This document shows positions 12,261 through 24,392 of a stretch of 64,000 nt of DNA, piece after piece. The position numbers were made by a program, and so were the translations under genes. Below the pieces are notes generated by a model. It worked only from the letters and a program-made list of their open reading frames with translations. It made no database searches and was not told where the DNA came from. How positions within the stretch are numbered: position 1 is the stretch's first letter; each line of letters opens with the position of its first letter. Origin of the DNA: Sipunculus nudus (taxonomy: Eukaryota; Annelida; Sipuncula; Golfingiida; Sipunculidae); NCBI GenBank assembly GCA_026874595.1, contig CM049320.1, positions 33,820,214 to 33,884,213 of the forward strand. The letters are read 5' to 3'.

Positions 12261-12280
12261 GTCACAAGGTCAAAGGTCAC
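12261..12280 (+). other. AGGTCA direct repeats (DR2 plus DR1) in L1 tail
   Basis: GGGTCA-ca-AGGTCA-a-AGGTCA. The last two hexamers (12267-12279) form a perfect direct repeat with a 1-bp gap, the known binding form for RXR- and HNF4-type nuclear receptors. The same phrase recurs at 16927-16939, and in decayed form in L3 and L4. Whether anything binds is inference. Confidence 0.5.
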
Positions 12281-12937
12281 AGAACTTAATCACATGACTC
12301 GCATTTTGAAAGTTAAAAATCAAACTGTGTCCCACTTGCAACACAGTTTCCAGGGTCTTCTTAGTTATCAAGGCTGTAGAAAATACATTTTCATTGCATC
12401 ACTAATATCAATTAATATGCCATATTTATATTCGTATAACTGTCATCATAGAACATTTGAGCAGAAATGAACCACATCTTCTGCAGAAAGGTCACTTAAA
12501 GTTACGGTTATTGGGCTATTCATAGTAAACTCGTTAACAGACGCTCGAATACCTTTATAATTTTTCATGAATTTCCATTGAATTTGCCGCACATGATTTT
12601 TTTTAATTTTTCAGTAATTTTTAATGAAATAAGATATCTACACATACATACATATATATACACATATACACACACATATATAATGTCATGCAATACATAG
12701 TAAGGAAGATATCTTTTCCTCCTACGATTGAAATGATTAACATTGATACAAAAATTAGTGTCTTACAGAAAACTCCTAAATACACAATTCAAATATTTAA
12801 TTTACCATTCATATTTCAATTATACATTAATATTGTTCCAACCGGTCGTGGAAATTACTTACTTTGTTATTTTTCATTGCATTGATAACTTCAATACTTT
12901 GTACATATGCAAGGTCCTTTCTCACGCGTGAGACTGA

Positions 12938-15900
12938 TATTCTTTTCAATATATAGAGAAATTATAGCAAATGTGATGCCACGTGTGACGCCACACTCTT
13001 TAATTATCCTTTGGCTTACCAGTAATATAAGATTCATATTCACGCACTGCCGATTCTTTAGCTTAGCTGACATAAGTCATCTGATCTGTAGTCATAGCCC
13101 TTGTCCGTCCTCCGTCCGTCCGTCCGGCCGACCGTCCGTTAGACTGGGACTTTTGAAACCGTTTGACCTACGAATCCAAATTTCTGCAAATAGTTTCTGC
13201 AAAATCCGTATTTACTCCGAACAAACCTGAAACTGGCTCACTGCGACTTCGTTCCTTTGGGATAGTAAAGAAAATCTCCATTTCCTAGTAAAAACCAACT
13301 CTCCAATATTGAAACCACTGGTGTTAATATATTCATATTTAAATTAATCATTCTTGAATTTATTTTCTCTGTATATGCGAGTAATTAAATCAGTATTGCG
13401 TAAATTGTTGACGTTATGGTCTCAGGCATATTCACTCATACTTAATAATTATTGAAGCTATAGAATTTTCCCCAACTTTTATCACTTTATTTAATCAAGA
13501 TACCGGAAATCAGATCAGAATGTTGTATTTTTTTTAAGTTATAAGCATAACTGTAAAATAATTACCATGAATTTTACAAAACTTTGACCATGGCATATTT
13601 TTTTAGCTCAAATAACTAAACGTAATCTGAGATATAGCGATTATTCTTTGTCCGTCGTCCGTTTCTCCATTCGATTTCAGGGCAAAAATCATTTGGATCA
13701 CATTTGGCATTATTAGATCCATCAAGTTCAGGGATAAGATGTACAAGTCACTTAAAATAACAAAACCACGTACTCAAGAATATGCCACAAAGGAAAATAA
13801 ACATAGGGCACACAATGTGATACATAAGAGATAAATACGCTATGCTAAAACCATGTATTATAAATCCCAATTTCATTAGTGCAAAAATGATATGAGGCAA
13901 AACGTGGCAAACAATAAATGATATCATGCAAAGATCGAAATGTAAAAGTTTTCAAGACTATTTCAATATCATTCAAGAGCGTGTGACCAATAAATACTCA
14001 ATTATATATTATTTTAACAAGTAGTTTGGTGAAATAGGTTGTAAGAAGGCAGGTAGAATACCTAGAACAGGAAACGTACATTTTACAGATAATCTTGAAT
14101 AGCGTGGAACAACGGCTTTTGTGTTAAAGGCTGTTACAAACACGGCGATTTGAGATACAATACAGTGTTTTCCTACAAAATCAAGCTGTGGATATGATGG
14201 GTTGTCCACCAAGTTATTGAAAGGCTTGAACCAGTCATCAATGAATCGTTAAAAATTATCATTAATCAGTTCTTTTGCACTGGCATAGTCCCTGACAAAT
14301 TTAAAAATAGCAAGAAATACCCCTCTACATCAGAAACAAGATACACATTTTCCAGAAAATTATCGTCCGATTTCAATCTTACCTACAATTTCAAAGGTAC
14401 TTGAGAAAATTGTCTATGATCAGCTATAACATATTTTTTTGTTAAACCTAACTTGCTGTATTCTAGTCAATATGGCTTTCGAAAGAAATCATTCTCCGGA
14501 ATATGCAGTACTTGAGGTCATAGAAATTATTACTAGCAGCATGGATCACGGTTTTTCACCTCTCGCCTTATTTCTCGATTTGTCAAACGCTTTTGACACA
14601 CTAGATCAAATTATTTTTATTCAGAAACTTAATTTTACTGTTTAAGTGGCACCTTGTTGGCATGGTTCGTAAGTTATCGGAGCAATCGTAAACATTATGT
14701 TGAAATTGGTTAAATAAAATCAAACACACGCTCTCTATCAACTGGTGTGCCTCAAGGATCAGACTCGTGTCTCCTATTATTTATTATATACATTAATGAT
14801 ATCTATGAGTCATCTTTTTTCTTTCGATTCATTATGTATGCTGATGATTAGAGTCTTGTGAGCCCAGTCATAAGTTTTACTTCAGGAATTATATAACATA
14901 TACCAGAAGTTATGTGTGAGTTAACTATCTCTGAATATCAATAAAACTGAGTATATTATTATTCACAGAAAAAGAAAAAAGATTGATGAAAATGTAACAA
15001 AATTAAAATTAAAGGCTTTAGAAAGAAAGGACGAATTAACTCTCGATGAACTCGATGAATTTGGGATCAAAATTTAAACAAGATAGCCTTAAACATTTCT
15101 AAATGTATTGCTGTTACTTACCCGTATATAAACTCAAGACTTTATTCAATAGTTTGGCTTTCCCACGACAGAATTACGGTATATTAGCACTGGGGTTTAA
15201 AAGCAAAAATATTTTAAGCTGCATAAAAAGGGCAGCGCGTACGGTGACAAGCAGTAAATTCAATGCTCACTCAGAACCACTTTTTAAGGCACTCGAAACT
15301 TTGCGAGTGGAAGACATTTTTACTCTAAATGTCTAAAAGTTCTATTTTAAATACGTAAATTTAGAGTTACCTTTATTTTTCTACAATTTGGAATTAATAC
15401 CAAGAAATGAAATGTGCCCGTATACTATAGGAAGGAAATAAATTTTAAGCACCGCCAAAACAAGGACGAAATTTGCCGAAAATTTCCCAGGCACATAATT
15501 CTTAAAATCGTAAACGATACCAATGCAATCATTGCTGAAACGGTATACACTCATAGCCTCCAAGGTTTCTCATCTTATATAAAACAGCATTATATAAAAA
15601 AATGTCAAACCGGATGTCAGATACCTAACTGTTACGATTGCAGTCGCCCTTATTTAATATATAATTTTCATATTTAGCATTATCACTCTTTTTATCACAG
15701 AATTTATTAATTGCTAAAGGCTTTTCGATCTTTTACTCCATAGTATGATAATGTGGAGGTGTCACATCATGATACTATTCTTATTTCTTTTCGTTTTAAA
15801 TAATATTTATTCTCTTTTTCTTAGTTTATGGTTTCTTTTTTTCACAGGCCTGATCAATGTAAACATATCATTTGTTATAATCAGCAGATGGAAACCATGT

Positions 15901-17631
15901 TGCATTGTATTTTTATTTATATGGGCATTTATATAAGCTGTTTAATACTGAAGTATGAACAGACTCTCCGCCATGACACGGGTGGCCACTGCGCTAGCAG
16001 TGATCCTACCTTAGTAGTGATCTCCTGACAAACAATTCTTTTTGCACCATGAATTTCGTTTGAATATTATATATGAATATCACACATCTGCGTTATGTAA
16101 ATTCATTTCTCGTCAAATAAACTGTTCCGAGTTCTGAGTTAAGGTTAGCAACGCTGTGATTCTAAATGTAATCACCCTAACGCTAGCTATACTATCTCCA
16201 AGGATAATCAAGAATTCGATACAAAACCTCCAGTATCATGATAATTATTGCATGGATTACCATGAATCCTACCTTGAATATTGACCATGGCCAGGTTGGT
16301 TTGTTCCCGAAATCTGTTGGCACCACCTGTGAGTTTTCTAAATTTGACGATTTCATTTCTGTTTTTGAGACTGTCAAATAACAACAGTTATGCCAGTTTC
16401 GCAGCTGTGGTTTTATTTTGTGTATCGAAACGTGGTGTGTTTATTGATGATGACTTTTTTCATTTCTAAACACTGCTGCGCCACCTCATTTTTTTTCATT
16501 TTTATGCATTTTGCCGCCTTTATTTTAAGACTGCCAAAATAACGTGATACTATCAGATTCGCAGCTGTGGTTTCGACTAGTGTCTCAAAACTTAATGTGT
16601 TTGTGAAGGGAAGCTTTAAAAAGTGGATGCTCTATAATAATCACCCTGTCTGACCGTTAGTTCATATTTCTGTATATCCGTCAAATATGTTTCCTGATGT
16701 TAACGGCAGGTTGGATTGATATATAATGGTTTCAAACTTATATATGGCCCACCACTTAAGTAAGAACCCAATTTTTTCGGGGGCCATGAGTTAAAAGGTA
16801 AAGGACAGAGGCCTTACTTCTTTAAAAAGATTTTGGACGCATTTTAAGAAAAAACTCCACATCCCAAAATTTCTATCTTCCACATGTGGTTGACTTGCCA
16901 AAAGGGGACTTGATTTTTGGGTCACAAGGTCAAAGGTCACAGAACTTAATCACATGACTCGCATTTTGAAAAGTTAAAAGTCAAACTGTGTCCCACTTGC
17001 ATCACAGTTTCCAGAGTCTTCTTAGTTATCAAGGCTGTAGAACAAACATTTTCGTTGCATCACCAATATCAATTAATATGCCATATCTATATTCGTATAA
17101 CTGCCATCATAGAACATTTGAGCAGAAATGAACCACAACTTCTGCAGAAAGGTCACTTAAAGTTACGGTTATTGGGCTATTCATAGTAAACTCGTTAACA
17201 GACGCTCGAATACCTTTATAATTTTTTCATGAATTTCCATGGAATTTGCCGCACATGATTTTTTTTTAATTTTTCAGTAATTTTTAATGAAATAAATTAT
17301 CTACACATACATACATATATACACACATATACACACATATATAATGTCATGCAATACATAGTAAGGAAGATATCTTTTCCTCCTACGACTGAAATGATTA
17401 ACATTAATACAAAAATTAGTGTCCTACAGAAAACTCCTAAATACACAATTCCAATATTTAATTTACCATTCATATTTCAATTATACATTAATATTGTTCC
17501 AACCGGTCGTGGAAATTACTTACTTTGTTATTTTTCATTGCATTGATAACTTCAATACTTTGTACATATGCAAGGTCCTTTCTTACGCCTGAGAATGATA
17601 CAAAAATTTGTTTTTGCTTGCGTAAATGAAT
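12938..17631 (+). repeat. Duplicated block L2 (4.69 kb)
   Basis: Direct tandem neighbour of L1, with a shift of about 4,603 bp at the start and 4,664 bp further in. It runs to CGTAAATGAAT at 17,631. In L3 and L4 this phrase continues at once into GTTGTATTTACAT, but here the 2.1-kb insertion 17632-19723 comes between. Confidence 0.85.
13680..15655 (+). pseudogene. Broken LINE in L2
   Basis: Same element as in L1, at the same place in the block. The YADD catalytic codons survive at 14837-14848 but are followed at once by TAG. The RT core reads DLSNAFDTLDQ. The C-terminal part YGILALGFKSKNILSCIKRA (from about 15,176) is open here, while L1 and L3 lack one A and shift frame. Many other stops remain. 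It is a copy made by block duplication, not a new insertion, because its flanks are shared. Confidence 0.8.
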
Positions 17632-19723
17632 AGGGGATTCTTAATATTCCTCATGAATAATTAATCAGCTAACGAAAGCGAGGCTACCTGGGAATAACAG
17701 GGAGCACGTGCTCACTCACCATGGCTATGTACAGCAACACAGACCTGTCAGTTGTTCCATTTATCCACTTCAAATTTGTGGATGCTTACAAACAAATTTT
17801 GTTAAAAGCATTTGGAAATAAGTATAAATCCAAAGGAATCTGCTGCTATGAGCACAATGTGAACCCGCCTTGTAAGGGAGGTACTTTCCAGTGACTCTTA
17901 ACATAATAAAGTTAAAGACCCTTGGGCTCACATCTACTTGGCTCTACGGTCTATGCTAGTTATGAATCAAACCACAGGATGCCAATTATTGCCCGAGGTC
18001 AATTAAAATATATAGATATACATGTGTCGGGCACAGGTACTGACTGATACACATTCCAGACGGCACAGAATGAGGTGGTCTGTGCATGGTTCCTCTGATT
18101 GTGTACATTAATACTAAGTTTCTTGTTTCATGTACAGTAGGCACCGAGAGACACACACACCAAAACACTTTCGGCAGTACGCTGCTTATACTGCCATTAT
18201 GAAGTCATTAACTTAGTAAAGACTTATAAAGCATAAATGAAACATGTCTGCCTCTGTAATTGTTAAAAGTGTTCTGAAATGAAATTATGAAATGTTTTCT
18301 ATTCACAAGCCTATTAAAAATATAGATGTAGGTATGCTGTATCTGGCACCAATACAAAATACACTGTATTTTTAGTGGCATAACCAACACATAGCTGTCA
18401 AGTGAAACACTATGTCACAAGTCATTTAAAAAAAATATATCGCTCCTCATTAGATAGTGATATGGTGAGTTCCTGGGCTCGGCAAGGATTATATTAGTGC
18501 ATGGGCAGAAACAGAATTTTATAAATGACACCTTTTTCCCGCAAGACTTTACATAATTTGAGAAAAAAATATAAAAATATGCAAGGTATGAATTATGGAA
18601 TAATATATATTCATTTTAATTAATGCTCAACACTTCACCAGCTCCACACCTTTTAACTCAGGTTAGTTCCTTCAAAATTCTTTATAAATCGAATATGAAA
18701 AGTAATGTGTCATTCATATTTGTTATGAATAAAGAGTTAAAATATACTGACGGCGTGTCCTACAGCTGTGTGACATAAACTGCATTGACAAACAATGGAA
18801 ACGGTGACACAAGAATAGTGTAAGCATGAGTTAAATATTCTTTAAATTGCAGTGGGTCTAGGCTGGTCATGTGTGGATATATCTATAATTGTTTCGCAAC
18901 CATGTAATTTAAGGGCCTTAAAGATATCCACAGATGCCATCTTAGAGGGCCTCAAGTAAAAATGAGATAAAATGATGACATTAAGTTTTGGTAATATGAA
19001 ATGTAAGCCCCTTCAACCAATTGAGACATACCAATGTATCTATTATCTATAAACCAGTAAGGGGATCAATGCTTGGCTGGTAAAAACTATATGCAGATCT
19101 TTGCTAAATGTCACCATCAAGTTAAATATGTTGGTAGTCTTCTATCATTATTTATTTATGTTATTTATTTATTTTAATAAAGTACAATTAATTGCATGTG
19201 TATGGACACAGATTTTGTGAAACAGCACAGTATTTTAAAATATCTTGACACGTACATAATAAAGGTAAGGCAAAACCAAATGAGGGCATGGACCATGTAA
19301 AAATGATATTTTAATATGTGCCTTTATAAATTGATACAGATCATTAAAAATCATTGTTCTAAAATGGTTGTTCATTTACTTAATCTATGAACAAATATAA
19401 CAAACAGCAGACCAAACCAGGAACATATGAACACACAATCACAAAGAGTCCCTCGTCCAGATGTATGAATTAATTAGTAATTTCCACTGTTTCTTTCTAC
19501 CTGGATCACTTATGAAAAAAAATGAAAAATCAAATCTGATGTCCAATTAGTAAATGAGTAGCATGAAGGAACAGAATAGGCTGTGACACGACCTGCCTTG
19601 CTGAGCTAAACTGTATCAGCACATGTGTTACTGCTGTGACAAGTGAGCACGTGTCTTTGTTATTCCCCATTGGTCTCGCTTTGGCCTCTAGTATGTGTGG
19701 CATGCATAGAATTTGAGTCCCCT
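17632..19723. mobile_element. 2.1-kb DNA-transposon-like insertion with AT target duplication
   Basis: L3 and L4 show the empty site CGTAAATGAAT|GTTGTATTTAC (32336-32337 and 45277-45278). Here the same text is split by 2,092 bp with AT on both sides (17630-17631 and 19724-19725). The ends are inverted: AGGGGATTC at the left, and AGGGGACTC when the right end is read in reverse, 8 of 9 matching. A 2-bp AT duplication is known for ISL2EU/IS4EU-type elements, but no transposase or nuclease domain can be confirmed, so the class is open. The interior holds a small frame at 17721-17894 and little else, so it is probably non-autonomous or decayed. Confidence 0.7.
17721..17894 (+). CDS. Small 57-codon frame inside the AT-flanked insertion
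   Basis: It starts at an ATG in strong Kozak context (CACCATGG), about 90 bp inside the element. It reads MAMYSNTDLSVVPFIHFKF, then Tyr/Lys-rich sequence, CCYEHN and a TGA. A GTAAGG at 17872 could serve as a splice donor to a further exon. Composition is less AT-biased than the flanks. I cannot name a family. It could be the start of an element-encoded protein whose other exons are lost, or chance. Confidence 0.3.
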   Translation: MAMYSNTDLSVVPFIHFKFVDAYKQILLKAFGNKYKSKGICCYEHNVNPPCKGGTFQ

Positions 19724-20056
19724 ATGTTGTATTTACATAAGAGGAAAAACCAAATAATGTTATCTTTAAATAGGGAATTACCAAGAAGTACATTATTTTC
19801 ACACAATGCCTCAAGACAAAGATACTATAAGATTCTTGTCAAATACGTTGGACAATATCACATAACCAGTATAAGTATTATACTGTTTCTGTGTTTTTTT
19901 TTTACATAAATGTACACTTATCATTATATATTTAACCCCATTTCATTAATCAGTAGATATTTACTGATATATCTTGCATCAATTTATATTGCAAACATTT
20001 TGATTTTGAAGCAATGCATATTTAAAAAGGAAGTAAAAATATTCTGCCCGAATCTA

Positions 20057-20480
20057 TCATATCAGTGTTTTCACAATATTTTGATATCCTTGGTGTTCTG
20101 CGTTTAACTTGTGAAATTGCCACAATTCACTAAACAATCGTTTAGAATTACACAAATTAATTGGCACACTCCATCCCTTCTCTGGTATATAGTTCATTTT
20201 AGGAATCTTTAGATACGTCGAAGTAAGTGATATCCCTCTTTTTACATGCAAGTTTCACCCTTTCAACAACAGCTCTCCATCTCAGATATTCTAGCTGTTT
20301 AACACCTTAAATTTGCCATATATTGAAAGAAATTGTTTTCCCATTGATGTAAACAAAATCTTTTACATAATCATCCTGATTCCAACAGACTTTTACTGAA
20401 ATATTCAACACTTTCGGTGCCAATATTACTATTAAACCATACAATTTGATCATATATTGGTTGGTGCACATGATGATCTC
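20057..20480 (-). pseudogene. Possible L1/Tx1-type LINE C-terminal remnant in X1
   Basis: Read on the minus strand in two or three frames: HQPIYDQIVWFNSNI, then KDFVYINGK, then LEYLRWRAVVERVKLACKK, then an Asn-Leu-Cys/Leu-Trp-Gln-Phe part. The order (a Trp-containing motif, a short DF-x-NGK step, then xxYLxxRAVV) resembles the extreme C-terminus of L1/Tx1-like ORF2 proteins. Stops interrupt it. The family call is tentative; shared ancestry with 32657 and 45609 is clear. Confidence 0.4.
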
Positions 20481-20864
20481 GGATAGCTTTCTTGCTGATA
20501 TAAGACTAGAGGTGCACGTACCCCTTTCGCTCTAGTCCTCTGAAGCGTTACTGGCCAAGTCCGACCTGTGAAGGAAAAAGCTTAATATGTAGTCTCGTGA
20601 TTTTTTTTAAACAAGGACATGGCGCTGTCGCCGATTGTAAAACCTAACTGAAATAAGTGACCTCTGAGTTGGCCCATGCTTTCGTCGTATTGTGGTTTCA
20701 TGATATTGTAAATGATCAATATAATACTTGTATTATTTTGGACATTTTGTTTGTAACATCACTCAACCAAGACACTAATGAACACGTTCCTGTGGCCATT
20801 TTGCTAACTTTCATTTAATGCTTTTGACCAAAATTATTATATTAATATTATATATTTTTTTCAG

Positions 20865-20963
20865 GGTAGAGACACACCACTGCACTTGGCGGTCAAATGG
20901 AATGACTTGTTATTGGTAAAAATGCTTCTAGATGCTGATACAGATGTGAATGCGAAAGACAAA
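20865..20963 (+). CDS. Ankyrin-repeat exon, class beta, copy 1
   Basis: The 99-bp exon reads GRDTPLHLAVKWNDL at the start and DADTDVNAKDK at the end, one full 33-residue ankyrin repeat. A long T tract ending TTTTTTCAG precedes it and GTGAGTAATTG follows; phase is 0 on both sides. Copies 2 and 3 read DGE in place of GRD and use GTAAGT as donor, so this copy has drifted most. The intron just downstream (attgtcatttcaaaaacattt) is similar to that after alpha exons, showing that the exon classes share an ancestor that included flanking intron. Confidence 0.8.
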
Positions 20964-21548
20964 GTGAGTAATTGTCATTTCAAAAACATTTGAGCTACTT
21001 TAAAGCAAACCTGATCCCATGTCCCAAAACCCTATACCGAGTTCTGAACTTTGCTTATCAAAAGTTTTATGGTAATTAGCCAAATTAACTTTTTTACTTT
21101 ATTCCAATTCCAACCACAATCACCTTGTTTATTATTCTTGATCATGGAGAGTCATTAAATTCTAAACAAACGAAACGGCATTACTGTATGTTTACTTTCT
21201 CATAATTTTATCTCATTTTTTAGTAAAATTATTATTTGCACGTCTTGCATTTTACCCGACATTTTTCCTGTGGCTTTTTTAATTGGTATCGTTCGTTATT
21301 ACGTCATCACATAAAAAAACATGACTTGGTTGTGTACTGCAGTGAAACTTGGTGTTAACAAACAGTTTAAAAACTGTGACAATTAAATTAAATGCTTAAT
21401 CGTGCTGTGATATACTGTAACAACACGTCTTAATTGAAATGATATGTATTTTACACAAAAGAGATAGAGTGATATAAATATTAAACAATACAATATCGAC
21501 AATAATAAATTGTAGCAATATCTTCATGGAATTAAGGAATTAGTAATA

Positions 21549-22075
21549 TTACAATGAAAGTGTCACGTTTCTGCTACCTGTATCATTTACAGCAGGATAT
21601 GATACATTCTCGTACGTTTGCACAAACCTATCTGTTCTTCCTTTGGAGAATGGATGATATGGAACCCTTAAAATATGTTTCACGGCATTACGTTGTATAA
21701 AGCTTTGAAAGGTGCCTGCGTTAAACCGTGGCCAACTTTTAGACAAAACCTTGCGCTACACCAATCGAGCAAATACACTTCTAAGATTTTTTATTGTCTA
21801 GTCAGGTGTTGATGTTTTGTGGAAAAGGGACTCTTTATAGCTACTTCAGTAATAACCAAAAACCTGTTGTCAATGAACGGACCCGTGAGGTCTGTATGCA
21901 TCATATGACAGGGTGTTTCAGGAAACCCCCTAGGATGAAATAGTAAAAGCTGACATTTTTTGCAGTCGTTGACAACACACACATTCCTTACTTTATCTTC
22001 AATGTTATGTTCTTTTACGCCACCAAATATAGCGCCTTGTCGCCAGTGTCATTTTGGAAAACCCTACGTTACCTG
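21549..22075 (-). pseudogene. Ty3/gypsy-type integrase remnant in X1
   Basis: On the minus strand from 22075: an H2C2-like zinc-binding part (RYIWW and a Cys-x2-Cys in NDCKKCQ), the start of the catalytic core (MMHTDLTGPF, giving the first Asp), and a late segment with YHPFSKG followed by FVQTYEN, the usual end of the core. The central part is scrambled by frameshifts. No reverse transcriptase, protease or LTR is seen nearby. It lies antisense in an intron between beta and gamma exons. Confidence 0.75.
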
Positions 22076-22234
22076 ATTGAATTGTGTTAAGCACTATATT
22101 TTAGTATATTTTTCAAAATTAATTTACATATCCCCAGTATGTTATCCTGTTTTGAGAATTAATCATTGTGAAAGGAATTTGACTTTAATACTGGGTCCGA
22201 TTTTATATCCGACCATTTTGTTCACACCTTAACA

Positions 22235-22465
22235 CTGTTGTCAGCATGGAGTCTGAAGGCGTTTCCGTCTGTAGGTTTTTGGTCTCATGTGAAATACAGA
22301 ACACTGTCCCTTCTTGTGGATTCCGCAGTATAACACAACATTCTTGTCAATATGTCCTCAATCGCATGTGCAGCAGTTCTTTCGAAACACTCTTTTGTCA
22401 GCACAGGCTGACACGAGACCGTTCGATTCGCGTCAGCGTCAAGGAACCTGTCAAGGTTTGTGATC
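22235..22465 (-). pseudogene. B-box-like zinc finger remnant in X1
   Basis: Minus-strand reading: KNCCTCD, stop, GHIDKNVVLYCGIH, then GQCSVFHMR. The order Cys...His...Leu-Tyr-Cys-x2-His...Cys-x2-His resembles the B-box of TRIM-type proteins. A TGA stands where X3 has CGA (Arg). It lies immediately upstream, on the same strand, of the integrase remnant. Confidence 0.5.
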
Positions 22466-22666
22466 AGTCACAAGTAGAAATTTACTAGCATTTTTATGGT
22501 AATAGATCGTCTTTACACTATACAACAGTAAGAGAGCTGTCTGGGAAATCTGGCTATGATTCCTTTCCGTCTTCGCTAAGGAGCTTAAAGACCCCACCAG
22601 TGGCGATGCAATACTGGCAATAACAATATGCTCTAGTAGCTCACGCTACAACCGCAAGTCTTTTAT

Positions 22667-22759
22667 TTGGTACCACTTCATTTGGCAGTCAGATCTGTTC
22701 GGTTCCATCTTGTTCAGGGGGTCCTAGATGAAAATGCTGTTTTTAATGCGAAAATCAAA
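22667..22759 (+). pseudogene. Ankyrin exon, class gamma, copy 1 (donor lost)
   Basis: Reads LVPLHLAVRSVRFHLVQGVL and then DENAVFNAKIK. PLHLAV marks helix 1 of an ankyrin repeat. The expected donor GTAAGT (kept in copies 2 and 3) is TTAGTT here, so splicing as in the other copies is unlikely. No acceptor fits a 99-bp phase-0 exon; the nearest AG (CCGCAAG) would give a different phase. Confidence 0.6.
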
Positions 22760-23336
22760 TTAGTTACAGTCATTTTACTTACACAAGCTACTTGTGATAC
22801 TACAAGCTACTAAAAGATATCTAAACACATCTTCCCCACTGCCATTCCATGCTGCAGTGTCAACAAACACTAACTTAAGTGTTACATGTGTTACATTTTC
22901 CTGTCCTGAGAGGCGCTGATGTCCAGTTTGAGCCATTCAGAAATTATAACCAGGACTCTAACACTAACGCGGTGTTAACATTATTATACATCAGTGTAAG
23001 CAACAGTGATTACATATCTATCTACTGTGAAATTTATGATCGCTAAAGCTCCAGTCACCTGAGCTATAGCGATCACTCTTTATCCGCCCGTCCATTAACA
23101 GGGCTCAAATCTTAGCCTTTGGACCGAGGAACTTAATATCCAGAGAGATATATTCAAAACCTCCTTGGACACCTTAATATGTATTACTGCGACCTAGGCG
23201 TATATAATCTGAGCTATTGAGCCTGTTTTTGCATGGGTTGCCATGATTCTAGTCTTGCATATTGATATTGGACAAATTCATAATGCTGGTTGCATCAATT
23301 AAACTTTTAACAATGTGTTTTCTTATTTTGTGACCA

Positions 23337-24085
23337 TTAAATGGCAGCAGTCATATCAATTGCACAAATTTGGTTATATCTATTGTCCTGAAATCTAATG
23401 TGTTTATTGATCGTGACTAGTTCTATCATTTGCTGAAGGATATTGGATTTTCCTGTACGTTTTCTAGTTTCACTCATTTTGTCTTCAATTTTGAGACAGC
23501 AATGGTGGCAGTTTCTCGGGTGTAGTTCGAATCTTTGAATCTGATCGAGACTAACCAAATTACCCTGTACTGTGTTCTGGGTCACGTTTACATCTGCGCA
23601 GCCTACCCCTACTGTCTGTCATGCTCCTTGGTGCGACTGACTTCTGTTCTTTATTAGCCTGTGGACATATATTGTGTAAATATTACTTCTCGTCGTTTTT
23701 CTGGCATACACTGCCTTATATTGAAAACGTCATCTGAATTCATCTGAATGGGAACCACTGCATCTACTGCAGCTGATTGTTACTGATGGTTGAGTCGATT
23801 TAGAGGTTGTCGTCGAGCATCCGTAATGACATCAGCACCATTGTTTTGGCAATAGTAGCAACGTCCGTGATGAACTCTGTATTTGTATGGGATGGAGATT
23901 TCATAGCCAAGCTGATATCTATTCTTTCTTGAAAATTTAAGCGTGCTCTACAAATGACCGACATCTTTTTTTCTCATCTGGCAGTCTCTCAACATGTCCA
24001 ATTACATCATCGTACTCATATGTGCTCCATAGTTGCTTCAGAACTGCCAAATGCTGGTGAATAGCCTCTTCAGTTTCCTAGTTTT
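23337..24085 (-). pseudogene. Unknown degenerate frame in X1
   Basis: Read on the minus strand it gives HLAVLKQLWSTYEYDDVIGH near 24,040, then, after breaks, CHHCCLKIEDKMSETRK near 23,480. X2 has the same, and X3 has it inverted (48590-49320). The first part is mildly like the start of some LTR-retrotransposon gag proteins, but I cannot confirm this. With the B-box-like and integrase pieces it makes a minus-strand series of remnants. Confidence 0.35.
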
Positions 24086-24392
24086 GGTTTAAACAGTATT
24101 AAGTAAATTGTATTAAGGGTGAATAATGATGCGCTACAGCTATTAAAAGAGCCAGAAAGGTGATATCACTCGGGTCAGCTGGAGCCACAAATTCTCTTCA
24201 ACAGGGTATAACCAACCACCGTCAGAAGACTGGGTACGTTCTTCTTTTTATTCACATTACTGGCAATACTATATTAGTCAAGTGGCTCACCGTTCGACGT
24301 TAACCCGATTGATGTGTTTTCTCTGACTGACCCATACCTCGAATCTCTGCTCGCTCTGACGTTTTGTTCTAAAAGTGCCAACTTCTAACAGA

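Larger units (their letters stand above)
8335..12937 (+). repeat. Duplicated block L1 (4.60 kb)
   Basis: The block starts TATTCTTTTCAATATATAG. It holds a GTCCGTCC-family repeat (8360-8760), a broken LINE (9007-10990) and a tail of non-coding repeat with AGGTCA motifs, ending CAAGGTCCTTTC...GAGACTGA. It joins head-to-tail to L2 at 12,938. Against L2 it lacks about 60 bp near 8780 and, like L2, it lacks about 66 bp found at 31,590-31,660 in L3. Confidence 0.85.
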
